This document shows, in pieces, positions 17,257 through 25,609 of a DNA stretch of 64,000 bases. Under the pieces are notes generated by a model. It did not search any database. It saw only the letters and a list, made by a program, of their open reading frames with translations, and was not told where the DNA came from. The translations under genes were made by a program, and so were the position numbers. Source of the stretch: Arthrobacter rhombi (GTDB lineage Bacteria; Actinomycetota; Actinomycetes; Actinomycetales; Micrococcaceae); NCBI RefSeq assembly GCF_900163545.1, contig NZ_FUHW01000007.1, positions 1 to 64,000 of the forward strand, read 5' to 3'. Each line of letters begins with the position of its first letter. The stretch's first letter is position 1.

Positions 17257-18233
17257 GCACCCTTCACGAACAAGCCACCGTGGTCGACGGTCTGCAAATC
17301 AACAACTGGGACCGTCCGGTCCTGCAGGAACTGCTCGCCGGCGGCGTCAGCGGCGTCAACGCCACCTGCGCCGTCTATCACGGGCCGATGGAGACCCTTC
17401 GGGAAATCGCCGACTGGTACCAGCTGGCCGCCAGCAATTCCGACCTGGCCTTCCTGGCCAACGACGCAGCGGACATCCGCAGGGCGAAGACCGAAGGGCG
17501 GGTGGCGGTCTTGATGGGGCTGCAGAACACCAGCTCCTTCGGCGATGACTTCCGGATGGTCGAGGTCTTCCACAAGCTGGGGGTGCGCATCGCGCAGCTG
17601 ACCTACAACATCCAGAACCTGGTCGGCGGCTCCTGCTACGAGCCCTCCGACTCCGGGCTGACCCGCTTCGGGGCCAACGTCATCGACGAGATGAACCGGG
17701 TCGGGATGCTGGTGGACCTTTCCCACGTCGGGAACCGCACGTCGCTGGATGCCGTGGAGGCCTCGGCGATGCCGATCGCCATCACGCATTCGAACCCCAC
17801 CTGGTTCGTGGACAACCCGCGGAACAAACCCGATGAGGTCATCCGCGCCGTCACCGACCGTGGCGGAATGATCGGCGCCTGCCTGTACCCGATCGTGCTC
17901 GGTGGGGAGAAGGCGAGCCTGGAGCAGTTCTGCACCATGGTCGCCCGCCTGGTCGACGAACACGGGCCGGGCCGGGTGGGCCTGGGTAGCGATTGCACCC
18001 GGAACTGGGGCCAGGACTACGTGGGATACCTGCGCAACGGACGCTGGCAGCCGCCCACGCACCCAGCCCCCGAATGGCCGGCGTGGCCGCACTGGTTCGC
18101 CGGACCGGAGGACTTCCCGCAACTGACCGAGGGGCTGCAGCAGGTGGGACTCGACGAGTCTGCCATCCGCGGGGTGCTCGGCGAAAACTGGCTGGACCTC
18201 TTCGACAAGGTCTTCGCCGGAACGGAGTCATGA
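17253..18233 (+). CDS. membrane-dipeptidase (peptidase M19)-like protein with atypical metal site
   Basis: A 326-aa TIM-barrel amidohydrolase of the M19 family. Retained family residues are His158 (VDLSHVG), His179 (AITHSNPTW) and Asp247 (GLGSD). The usual zinc motif H-x-D at the end of strand 1 is replaced by Leu14 and Ile16 (VVDGLQINNW), and the bridging Glu appears to be Gln91 (GLQNTSS). The enzyme may therefore bind one metal or none, or act on a non-peptide substrate. No signal peptide is present, so despite the family name it should be cytoplasmic. It overlaps both neighbours by 4 bases, marking an obligate partner of the 577-aa and DUF3726 proteins. Confidence 0.75.
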   Translation: MSTLHEQATVVDGLQINNWDRPVLQELLAGGVSGVNATCAVYHGPMETLREIADWYQLAASNSDLAFLANDAADIRRAKTEGRVAVLMGLQNTSSFGDDFRMVEVFHKLGVRIAQLTYNIQNLVGGSCYEPSDSGLTRFGANVIDEMNRVGMLVDLSHVGNRTSLDAVEASAMPIAITHSNPTWFVDNPRNKPDEVIRAVTDRGGMIGACLYPIVLGGEKASLEQFCTMVARLVDEHGPGRVGLGSDCTRNWGQDYVGYLRNGRWQPPTHPAPEWPAWPHWFAGPEDFPQLTEGLQQVGLDESAIRGVLGENWLDLFDKVFAGTES

Positions 18234-19000
18234 TGGTGGAAGAGATCCAGGAACACACCGAAACGAGGGGACCGATGAACGGCAAGGGCGCCGAAGACCG
18301 CATCGTACGTATTGCGGTGCGTGAAATCAGGGAGTACGCCTTCCGGGCGATCGTGGCTCACGGGGCCTGCACCTCGGTGGCGCATGCTGCAGCCCACCAG
18401 GTCCTCTTCGCCCAAGTCCACTATGGAACCGGCTTCGCCGAGCTGCTGGACTGCCTGAAGCAGCTCGACTGGAGCAATCCCGCCTTGGCCTATGAGCGCA
18501 GGGAGCACGACGCCGGCTGGCTCTACGCCGTGGACCGCGACAGTGATTGCGCGGCCTTGGTCCATGGCACCATGCTGATCGAATTGGCGACGGCGGAGAC
18601 CGGCAACGCGGTCATCGCTCCCGAACTGGATCTGGAGGCCGGCCTCCTGGACGCCCCGCTGCTCGCCGCTGCCCTGCGCTCCGGCAAGACGGTGATGGTG
18701 GCCCGGCTGACCCGTGGCACGGCGAGCCTCCACGGCACCCGTATCGCCACCCCGGCCGGCTACGTGGGCCAGGCGCGCGTGGCCTCCGATGCCTTCGATC
18801 CCGCCGGGAGCATCGACACCGGAACCCTCATCCGTACCTTGGACGAGGTTCCCGATGACAACTTCGCACTGCACACACCGGAGGAGCTGGCCCAACGCCG
18901 TGAAAATGCGTGGGCCATCGGATTGCCGGTGGACGGACGACTGTGGAAGACCATCAAGGCCTCCGCAGAGGACTATCTGGTAGGAGACACGAATGCCTGA
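18230..19000 (+). CDS. DUF3726 domain-containing protein
   Basis: A 256-aa soluble protein matching what I recall of the DUF3726 family, including the N-terminal segment IREYAFRAIVAHGACTSVAH. The central part (LAAALRSGKTVMVARL, then YVGQARVASDAFDPA) has a weak resemblance to malate/lactate-dehydrogenase-like (LDH2) folds; this is only an impression. The start is uncertain: ATG 18230 overlaps the dipeptidase stop as ATGA, ATG 18233 is adjacent, and ATG 18275 has GAGGGG upstream. No biochemical function of DUF3726 is known to me. Context suggests a step in the catabolism of a BCCT-imported compound. Confidence 0.7.
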   Translation: MMVEEIQEHTETRGPMNGKGAEDRIVRIAVREIREYAFRAIVAHGACTSVAHAAAHQVLFAQVHYGTGFAELLDCLKQLDWSNPALAYERREHDAGWLYAVDRDSDCAALVHGTMLIELATAETGNAVIAPELDLEAGLLDAPLLAAALRSGKTVMVARLTRGTASLHGTRIATPAGYVGQARVASDAFDPAGSIDTGTLIRTLDEVPDDNFALHTPEELAQRRENAWAIGLPVDGRLWKTIKASAEDYLVGDTNA

Positions 19001-19388
19001 GATCGAACGCCACTGGCACCAGGACGAGAAGGTCCGTCCCTATTCCGCGGCTGCGGTCTTCGGGGGTGTCGTCTACGCCTGCGGGCAGGTACCGACGCGC
19101 GCGGATGGCAGCACCCCGGCCACGATGACCGATCAGGTGGCCGCCGTTTTCGACCACCTCGAAGGTGTCCTAGACCAGGCTGGGGCCTCGCTGACGAGCC
19201 TGCTGAAGCTGACCGTCTTCGTGGCGGATTTCGATGAATTCGACGAGTTCAACGAGGCCTACCTGTTCCGTCTGGAAGGGTATGCCCTCCCGCCACGGAC
19301 GACCGTCCAGGTCGCCCGGTTCCGCGGCGAGAAGCGTATTGAGATCGACGCCATCGCCGCCGTCATCGAGGAGAACACCGCCGTCTAG
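18993..19388 (+). CDS. RidA family protein (enamine/imine deaminase)
   Basis: A 131-aa RidA/YjgF-type protein that hydrolyses reactive 2-aminoacrylate-like enamines to keto acids and ammonia. The substrate-carboxylate arginine is present as Arg102 in PPRTTVQVA, and the C-terminal strand IEIDAIAAV carries the family Glu. The start overlaps DUF3726 by 8 bases, with TAGGAGA upstream. Its placement directly before a diaminopropionate ammonia-lyase, a PLP enzyme that releases 2-aminoacrylate, gives a clear functional reason for the pairing. Confidence 0.88.
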   Translation: MPEIERHWHQDEKVRPYSAAAVFGGVVYACGQVPTRADGSTPATMTDQVAAVFDHLEGVLDQAGASLTSLLKLTVFVADFDEFDEFNEAYLFRLEGYALPPRTTVQVARFRGEKRIEIDAIAAVIEENTAV

Positions 19389-19447
19389 CACCACACCGCG
19401 TCAGGGATGCCGGGACCGGTGTCCCGTTCCACAAGGGAGGCATGACC

Positions 19448-20575
19448 ATGGGCGAACCCAGCACCTGGTATTCCCGTCCAGCCGCCAAGAGGTGGCGGAC
19501 TACAGCACCGGGATCGGGGTTGGACTACCACCGCAGCTTGGCCGGCTATGCGCCCACGCCGCTGGTTGAGCTGCCGTCCCTGGCCGCCGAACTGCGGGTG
19601 GGGCGCGTCCTGCTCAAGGACGAATCCAGCAGGTTGGGGCTGCCGGCCTTCAAGATCCTTGGCGCCTCCTGGGCCGTGTGCCGGGCGCTCTGCCAGCGTC
19701 TGGGCCAGGACCCCGAGAGGATGACCGTGCCTCGGCTGGCCGGACTCTTGCGCCAAGAGGGCGCGCCGGGAAAGCTGCCGGTGCTCGTCACGGCAACGGA
19801 TGGCAATCATGGCCGGGCCATCGCCCGGATGGCCCGGCTGCTCGGGGTGGAGGCCCGAATCCATGTTCCCGCTGGACTCGGAGTCGCCGCGCTGGAGGGG
19901 ATCAGGGGCGAAGGCGCCCGCCTCGTGGAAGAGGAGGCAGTGTACGACGACGTCGTGGCCAGGGCCGCCGCTTCGGTCGAGGGCAGCGAGAGCGATGTGC
20001 TGATCCAGGACACCGCCTGGGAGGGGTACACCCAGGTCCCACAGTGGATCGTCGACGGATACACCACCCTGTTCCGCGAGATCGACGACGCCCTTCAGGT
20101 TCAGGGGGGCAGCCCGGATCTGCTGGCCTGCCCGGTGGGGGTGGGTTCCTTGGCCCAGGCGCTCGTGGAACATTATCGAAGCCGCCCAGGCCCAGGGCCG
20201 GCCCTGCTCGGGGTGGAACCGGACTCCGCGGCCTGCCTGACCCGATCGTTGCAGGCCGGGGCGCCCATCACCGTGGATACCTCGGTTCCCACCCTGATGG
20301 CGGGGCTGAACTGCGGGAGCGTTTCCTCACTGGGCTGGCCGCTGCTCTCCGCCGGAATGGACGCCGCCGTCGGGGTCACCGAAGGCCAATGTCGCCGGGC
20401 GGTTCAGGATCTCGAGGAGCTGGCTCAGGATGCTGGACCCTGTGGGGCCGCAGCACTGGCAGGGACCCGGAACGCCCTGGCCGTGACCGCACGACGCCGG
20501 GAACTGGGCGTCACGGAAGACTCCGTCGTCGTACTGGTCAATACCGAGGGGCGGGCCGCCAACCCGCTGGTCTAG
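19448..20575 (+). CDS. diaminopropionate ammonia-lyase family PLP enzyme
   Basis: A 375-aa fold-type II PLP enzyme closest to 2,3-diaminopropionate ammonia-lyase (E. coli YgeX), which makes pyruvate and two ammonia. Key residues agree: the PLP lysine Lys69 in LPAFKILGASW, the base Asp118 in TATDGNHGRAIA, and Asp188 in IQDTAWEGY, the pair used for D- and L-isomers in YgeX. The TLMAGLNCGSVSSLGWP segment is also typical. ATG 19448 has GGGAGG at 7 bases; ATG 19442 is too close to it. Last gene of the operon. Its stop shares CTAG with the convergent FGE stop. Confidence 0.85.
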   Translation: MGEPSTWYSRPAAKRWRTTAPGSGLDYHRSLAGYAPTPLVELPSLAAELRVGRVLLKDESSRLGLPAFKILGASWAVCRALCQRLGQDPERMTVPRLAGLLRQEGAPGKLPVLVTATDGNHGRAIARMARLLGVEARIHVPAGLGVAALEGIRGEGARLVEEEAVYDDVVARAAASVEGSESDVLIQDTAWEGYTQVPQWIVDGYTTLFREIDDALQVQGGSPDLLACPVGVGSLAQALVEHYRSRPGPGPALLGVEPDSAACLTRSLQAGAPITVDTSVPTLMAGLNCGSVSSLGWPLLSAGMDAAVGVTEGQCRRAVQDLEELAQDAGPCGAAALAGTRNALAVTARRRELGVTEDSVVVLVNTEGRAANPLV

Positions 20576-21579
20576 CGGGGCTGCTGCGCCACCGGTGCAA
20601 CGGTCCGGAAGCCGAGATTGCTGCTGGCCGAATCCGGGGTGTTGGCCGACCGTGCTGAGACCCGATACCGATTGCAATAGGAATCGTGGCAGAGGAACGA
20701 GCCTCCCCGCATCACCCGCCCGGGGCCGGCAGCTGGGCCGGTAGGGTCCTTCAGCGGGGAGTTGCTGTAGTAGTTGGGGTCGAACCAATCGGCGCACCAT
20801 TCCCAGACGTTCCCCGCCATCTCGTAGAGGCCGAACCCGTTGGGGGCGAACGTGCCCGTAGGAGCAGGTCCGAGATAGCCGTCGTCGAGGGTGTTCTGCA
20901 CCGGGAACCTTCCCTGCCAGATATTGCACAGGTGCCCGCCGTCGGTGGCCAACAGCTCATCCCCCCACGCGTAGCGGCGAGATTCCAGGCCCCCGCGTGC
21001 CGCATGTTCCCACTGTGCTTCGGTGGGCAGGGACCTTCCGGCCCACCGGCAGTAGGCCACGGCGTCGTTCCACGAGACCTGGACCACCGGCGACTGCGGT
21101 TCCTGCCGCCAGGAGGAACGGGGCCCGTGCGGATGGGCCCAGTCGGAGCCGCGGACGGTGATCCACCAGGGCACATCACTGGAGCGGCCGAGGATGTCGC
21201 GGTCGTCGGCGTCGACCAGCAGATGGAAGACCGCAGAGTAGCCGTACTCCTCGGACTCCGTGCGGAATCCTGTGGCCTGAACGAAACGGTTGAATTCGGC
21301 GTTGGTGACCGTCGTGGAATCGATGGAATAGGGCGAGAGTGACACGTCATGGACCGGAAGTTCCCCGTCGTGGGGGTATCCCTCGTCAAAGGCGTCGCCC
21401 ATGCTGAAGGTTCCGCCGGTCAACTCGACCGTGTCGAGCAGGCGATGCTCTTTCGTTGCTGGCCCGGCGGCAGGTGCGGCAGAGGCGGCAGCAGCAGCCT
21501 CGGTGGTGTGGGCTGGCTCGGAGCGGGCCGGACCATGGCAGCAGGACAAGGAGTTCTCCTTCGGATCGGATGCGGTCAC
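20572..21579 (-). CDS. formylglycine-generating enzyme (aerobic sulfatase maturase)
   Basis: A 335-aa FGE/SUMF1-family enzyme that uses copper and O2 to convert the cysteine of C-x-P-x-R in sulfatases to formylglycine. The catalytic pair is present: Cys297 and Cys302 in GGSFLCHDSYCNRYRV, followed by SANTPDSASSNLGFR as in the Streptomyces enzyme; GGTFSMGDAFDEGYP opens the domain. The start is a GTG whose GTGA overlaps the stop of the ROK gene; the longer open frame to 22020 is a shadow of that gene. There is no signal peptide, so maturation occurs in the cytoplasm. Cys13-Cys14 in an N-terminal tail (SLSCCHGPARS) is unexplained. It can serve all four sulfatases in this window. Confidence 0.93.
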   Translation of the reverse strand: MTASDPKENSLSCCHGPARSEPAHTTEAAAAASAAPAAGPATKEHRLLDTVELTGGTFSMGDAFDEGYPHDGELPVHDVSLSPYSIDSTTVTNAEFNRFVQATGFRTESEEYGYSAVFHLLVDADDRDILGRSSDVPWWITVRGSDWAHPHGPRSSWRQEPQSPVVQVSWNDAVAYCRWAGRSLPTEAQWEHAARGGLESRRYAWGDELLATDGGHLCNIWQGRFPVQNTLDDGYLGPAPTGTFAPNGFGLYEMAGNVWEWCADWFDPNYYSNSPLKDPTGPAAGPGRVMRGGSFLCHDSYCNRYRVSARSANTPDSASSNLGFRTVAPVAQQPR

Positions 21580-22742
21580 TGTATCGCGACCATGAAATCG
21601 GTGCCCCACCGCTGCAGCGCCTGCAGGGCGGCCCCATGGCTGGCCTCGTATTGAGTGCCTTCGTGGAGGACGAGTTCGGGGACCGGGAGCGAGACGGCGG
21701 TGCGTCGACGGGTTAGTTCCTGGAGGGCAGCTTCGTGGAGCGAAACCCCCAAATGCGCCAGCTGGCCACTGAGGATGATCCGGCGGGGGTCGATGAGCAT
21801 CGTCGCGCTGGACAATGCCACACCCAGCAGCGTCCCGGCCCAAGAGACCAGCTCGACGGCGCGCTGCTCTCCGTCGCCGGCCAGGGCGGACAGCTCCGCC
21901 AGATCGGTGACCTCCAGCCCGTGATCGGTAGCGCGGCGCAGGATCGCCCCCATGCCGATCAGAGCCTCCAGGCACCCTCGGGAGCCACACCAACACAGGG
22001 GCCCTGCCGGATCCATGCACAGGTGCCCCAGCTCCCCGGCGGCCCCGTGCCCTCCGCGGAAGATCTCGGTCCCGTCGATCAGTCCGGCGCTGATCCCGTC
22101 CGAGAGGACGACGTAGAGCAGGCCGGTCGTGGCCGCGGCAGGGGCCTCCCGCAGATGGCGGAGGGCTGCCAACCGGGTGTTGTTATCCCAGAGGACCGGG
22201 GCGGGGATGAGTCGACGCAGCCGTTCCAGGGGGAAACCTGCGGGGTCTGCGCCGGTGGCGTCCGGATCATCGGCGGCGGGCAGATGCCTTCCGGAGATCG
22301 CCACACCCGTTCCGATGATCGAATCCGCGGTGATGGTCCCGGAGCTGATCAGGGCACGGACCGAACGCAGGGCGATACCTAGCCGGTGAGCCAAACTGGG
22401 TCCGGCCTCGAAGGTGGTGAGTTTCTGGGCGAGGACTGTTCCGTCCAGAGCGGCGACGGTGACGGCCACGCGCGCCCGCCCCACTTCGATTCCCAGCGCG
22501 GCTCCAATGGTGCTGCGCGGGCGCAACAGGACCTGCGGCCTGCCGTTGCGTCCGGCCCCATAGGCAGCCAGACCGGCCTCCTCCAACAGGCCCCGCTCGA
22601 TGAGACGAGTGACCGCGGAAGAGATGGTGGGACGCGAAAAACCCAGCTGCTGCTGCAAACCAGAACGACTCGTGGGGCCATCCTGAAGCAGTGTTTGGAC
22701 AACCCGTTTATCGGTAGTCGAGAGTTCACCCTGGGCATTCAT
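21576..22742 (-). CDS. ROK family transcriptional regulator
   Basis: A 388-aa ROK-type regulator with an N-terminal winged helix (LLQDGPTSRSGLQQQLGFSR then PTISSAVTRLIERGLLEE) and a C-terminal sugar-kinase-like domain. The ROK zinc motif is intact in GELGHLCMDPAGPLCWCGSRGCLE, cited in parts: GELGHL and the CWCGSRGC cluster. It likely senses a sugar or amino sugar and represses the divergent SsuABC-like/sulfatase operon, and itself with FGE. Coupling of a sugar-sensing regulator to FGE by a 4-base overlap ties sulfatase maturation to carbohydrate supply. It could retain kinase activity, although fusion to an HTH makes regulation more likely. Confidence 0.88.
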   Translation of the reverse strand: MNAQGELSTTDKRVVQTLLQDGPTSRSGLQQQLGFSRPTISSAVTRLIERGLLEEAGLAAYGAGRNGRPQVLLRPRSTIGAALGIEVGRARVAVTVAALDGTVLAQKLTTFEAGPSLAHRLGIALRSVRALISSGTITADSIIGTGVAISGRHLPAADDPDATGADPAGFPLERLRRLIPAPVLWDNNTRLAALRHLREAPAAATTGLLYVVLSDGISAGLIDGTEIFRGGHGAAGELGHLCMDPAGPLCWCGSRGCLEALIGMGAILRRATDHGLEVTDLAELSALAGDGEQRAVELVSWAGTLLGVALSSATMLIDPRRIILSGQLAHLGVSLHEAALQELTRRRTAVSLPVPELVLHEGTQYEASHGAALQALQRWGTDFMVAIQ

Positions 22743-22853
22743 ACCTTGGAGCCTAGCGGAACTTCATAAGAATCGACCAGAATTTTTGTTGCACAGAAAT
22801 GACTTAGGTAAATGTGCTTGTCGTAAGTAGCGTCAGTGGATAGTGTGACCTGT
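22743..22853. promoter_or_regulatory. divergent promoter region, ROK-FGE versus ABC-sulfatase operon
   Basis: This 111-base AT-richer gap must hold promoters for both operons. A loose dyad GACTTAGG ... CGTAAGTA (about 22800-22830) is the best operator candidate for the ROK protein; no strict consensus was recognised. Confidence 0.35.
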
Positions 22854-23702
22854 ATGACATCGCAAACAGCTCCCGCCGACAGCGGGCGGAGCACTATTCC
22901 TTCACAGGGAACCCCGGGACCGCGGCCACCGCGAAAAGAAGCCCGCCAGCCCATGTCCACGCAGACCTTGCGGATCATCAGCGTTCTAGCAGTTATCGGT
23001 GGCATCGCTGTCTGGTGGCTCGTCTCGGCCAGCGGTCTGGTCGTGATCCCCGGGCCCGTCGCCGTGGCGGCGAAGGCCGTGGAAATGGGTCAGTCAGGGG
23101 TTTTGATCTCGGATATCGCAGCCAGCCTGGCCCGTGTGCTGAGCGGTTTCCTGCTGGGCGTTCTCTTGGCCATCCCCGTGGGCTTCCTGATGGGCTGGTA
23201 CCCGTTATTCCGGTCCATCCTGGAGCCATACGTCCAGTTCTTCCGCACCGTCCCGCCGCTGGCCATCATCCCGTTGGCGATCGTCCTGATGGGCATCGGC
23301 GAGACACCGAAGATTTTCGTGATCTTTCTGGCCTCGTTCCTTACCTGCGTGGTCTCGACGTTCCAGGGGGTCGTGACCGTTGAAAAGACGCTGATCAACG
23401 CGGCCCGGGTTCTGGGAGCTTCCAGCTTCGTCGTGTTCCGACGAGTCGTGGTGCCGGCGTCGAGCCCGTTCATCCTCGTCGGCATGCGCGTGGGTTTGGG
23501 TGCTTCATGGGCCACCGTGGTGGCCGCCGAGCTCATCGCCGCACCCAGTGGATTGGGCTTCCGCATGCAACAGGCGCAGCTGTACTACGACCTCCCCACC
23601 ATCTTCGTGGACCTGATTGCGATCGGTCTGCTGGGGCTGATCATGGACCGCATCCTCCTGCTGCTTGAGGCCCGCCTCACGCGCTGGCAAGAACGACGAT
23701 AG
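22854..23702 (+). CDS. ABC transporter permease, SsuC/TauC/nitrate type
   Basis: A 282-aa inner-membrane permease with about six helices. The ABC-importer EAA-type loop is visible as [22 protein letters not shown], with the coupling glycine. N-terminal choice is uncertain: GTG 22836, ATG 22854 and ATG 22953 are in frame, and none has a strong ribosome site; residues before 22953 are hydrophilic and Pro-rich. It is first of an operon permease-ATPase-binding protein-sulfatase. Relatives import sulfonates, taurine, nitrate or aromatic sulfates. The downstream sulfatase favours a sulfate ester or sulfated small molecule as ligand. Confidence 0.85.
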   Translation: MTSQTAPADSGRSTIPSQGTPGPRPPRKEARQPMSTQTLRIISVLAVIGGIAVWWLVSASGLVVIPGPVAVAAKAVEMGQSGVLISDIAASLARVLSGFLLGVLLAIPVGFLMGWYPLFRSILEPYVQFFRTVPPLAIIPLAIVLMGIGETPKIFVIFLASFLTCVVSTFQGVVTVEKTLINAARVLGASSFVVFRRVVVPASSPFILVGMRVGLGASWATVVAAELIAAPSGLGFRMQQAQLYYDLPTIFVDLIAIGLLGLIMDRILLLLEARLTRWQERR

Positions 23703-23715
23703 AGAGAAGACGATC

Positions 23716-24516
23716 ATGCCTCGTGCGACCACCAAGCCGATGATCCAGTTCGAAAACATCCACCAGGAATTCATGCTCGGCGGAGAGATCTTCACCGCCG
23801 TAGAAGACGTGTCACTGGACGTCGCCGACGGGGAGTTCGTCACCGTCGTCGGCCCCTCGGGATGCGGGAAGTCCACCATCCTCAACGCAGCAGCCGGACT
23901 GTTGGAACCCACCAGCGGACGGGTCCTCGTCGACGAAGAGGAGGTCACCGGTCCGAGCCCCCGCACCGGGGTGATCTTCCAGCAATACGCACTGTTTCCC
24001 TGGCTGACCGTACGCAAGAACGTCGAGTTCGGTTTGGAACTACAGAAAGTCCCCGCGAAGCAGCGACGCCACACCGTCGACCACTATCTGGAACTGGTGG
24101 GGCTCACGGCGTTCGCCGAGGCACTTCCCAAGGAGCTGTCCGGCGGGATGAAGCAACGGTGCGCCATTGCCCGCGCCTATGCGGTCAACCCGGAGATCCT
24201 GCTCATGGACGAACCCTTCGGAGCTCTGGACGCCCTCACCCGCGTGCATATGCAGGAACAACTCCTCGAGACGTGGGGGCGGGAACGGCGCACCGTCCTG
24301 TTCGTGACCCACGACGTCGACGAAGCCGTATATCTGGCCTCGAAGGTCATCGTCATGGCGGCCCGGCCCGGCAGGATCTACAAGGTGGTTGACGTCGGCC
24401 TTCCCTACCCGCGGGACAACGACCTGCGCATGACCCCCGAATTCTCCGAGCTCCGCTCACAGGTCTGGGACGCGGTCTACAACCAGCCGGACTCCGATAC
24501 CGAAAACAGCGGATAA
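23716..24516 (+). CDS. ABC transporter ATP-binding protein, SsuB/TauB type
   Basis: A 266-aa ATPase. Walker A GPSGCGKST is at 46-54, the Q-loop FQQYALFPW follows, then the signature LSGGMKQR, Walker B ILLMDEPFGALD, and the switch His in VTHDVDEAVYLA. The FGALD motif and the length match the nitrate/sulfonate/taurine subfamily, not sugar ATPases of the MalK type, because the C-terminal regulatory TOBE domain is missing. It begins 13 bases after the permease stop, with AGAGAGAAG upstream. It powers the SsuC-like permease; it is not expected to serve the CUT1 system at 28-31 kb. Confidence 0.9.
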   Translation: MPRATTKPMIQFENIHQEFMLGGEIFTAVEDVSLDVADGEFVTVVGPSGCGKSTILNAAAGLLEPTSGRVLVDEEEVTGPSPRTGVIFQQYALFPWLTVRKNVEFGLELQKVPAKQRRHTVDHYLELVGLTAFAEALPKELSGGMKQRCAIARAYAVNPEILLMDEPFGALDALTRVHMQEQLLETWGRERRTVLFVTHDVDEAVYLASKVIVMAARPGRIYKVVDVGLPYPRDNDLRMTPEFSELRSQVWDAVYNQPDSDTENSG

Positions 24517-24579
24517 GGCACCAGCCTCGTTTTCGTTCCGCACCACCGACATCCACTCAGCACACCTCTGGAGGGCATC

Positions 24580-25599
24580 ATGAACCTGAACAACACCAAA
24601 CGCCGGGATTTTCTCGCCGGTGGTCTCGGCCTCGCCACCATCGCCGCGCTGACGGCCTGTGCCGGCTCCGAATCCAGCGGCTCGTCCGGCGGGGCGGAAA
24701 AGATGCCCATCAAGGTGGGCTACATCGCCGACTATAACGGCGCCGCCCTGCTCGCCCTGGCCAACGAAGAAGGGTATTGGGACCAGGCCGGGCTGAAGCC
24801 CGACTTCGTGCCCTTCACCAATGGACCGTTGGCGATCCAGGCGCTGGGAACCAATAATGTGGATGTCGCGTACATCGGGTCGGGAGCCCTGTGGCTTCCG
24901 GCATCGGGCAAGGCAGAGATCTGGGCGCTGAACACCGTGTCCAACGCCGACCGGGTCATCGCCCAGCCGGGGATCTCCTCGATGGAGGACCTGAAGGGCA
25001 AGAAGGTCGGTGTCCCCGAGGGGACGTCGGGGGATCAGCTGCTGAACCTGGTCCTCAAGAAGGAGGGCCTGAAGCGCGAGGACTTCGACATCGTCACCAT
25101 GGATCCCTCGACGGCTGTTTCGGCCTTCGCCTCGGGACAAATCGACGGAGCGGCCCTGTGGTACCCGTTGATCGACAACATCAAGGAGCGCGTCCCGGAC
25201 GTCGTCGAACTGGCGGCCAATAAGGACTACCTGGACGACCTGACCTTCCCCAGCTCCTTCGTTGCGGCAGCGGGCCGGGCGGAGAAGGACAAGGAGCTCG
25301 CGCAAAAGTTCATTTCCGTGGTCAAGGCCTCCAACGACTTCCGGCAGGAGAACACGGAAAAGAGCCTCTCGGCTTCGGCGAAGTTCCTGAAGGTCGGGGA
25401 GGAAACGCTCAAGCCGCAGGTCGACGTCGCGATCACCTTCACCAGTGCCGAGCTGGAGGAGAAAACCAAGGACGGAACCATCGGCAAATGGCTCAAGGGC
25501 TTGGAGGAGCAGTTCCTCGCCGACGACAAGATCGACAAGATCGCCGATCCGAAGACGTTCTACACCGGCGACTTGTACGTCGAAACGAAGAAGGCATAG
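24580..25599 (+). CDS. ABC transporter substrate-binding lipoprotein, SsuA/TauA (NMT1-like) type
   Basis: A 339-aa solute-binding protein. The N-terminus combines a twin-arginine motif (KRRDFLAGG) with a lipobox (LTAC, Cys near residue 27), so it is likely a Tat-exported lipoprotein on the outer face of the membrane. The mature part has the family pattern VGYIADYNGAALLALANEEGYW, in which a short helix after the first strand binds the anion, and later SMEDLKGKKVGVPEGTSGDQ. It delivers ligand to the permease encoded at 22854. A sulfonate or sulfate-ester ligand is inferred from the family and from the sulfatase gene that follows. Confidence 0.87.
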   Translation: MNLNNTKRRDFLAGGLGLATIAALTACAGSESSGSSGGAEKMPIKVGYIADYNGAALLALANEEGYWDQAGLKPDFVPFTNGPLAIQALGTNNVDVAYIGSGALWLPASGKAEIWALNTVSNADRVIAQPGISSMEDLKGKKVGVPEGTSGDQLLNLVLKKEGLKREDFDIVTMDPSTAVSAFASGQIDGAALWYPLIDNIKERVPDVVELAANKDYLDDLTFPSSFVAAAGRAEKDKELAQKFISVVKASNDFRQENTEKSLSASAKFLKVGEETLKPQVDVAITFTSAELEEKTKDGTIGKWLKGLEEQFLADDKIDKIADPKTFYTGDLYVETKKA

Positions 25600-25609
25600 G
25601 TCAATAGAG

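Noticed and set aside
20572..22020. A 482-aa frame suggesting an FGE with a large N-terminal extension
   Set aside because: The extension is antisense-like low-complexity sequence read in another frame of the ROK gene; the GTGA junction at 21576-21579 gives a normal FGE.
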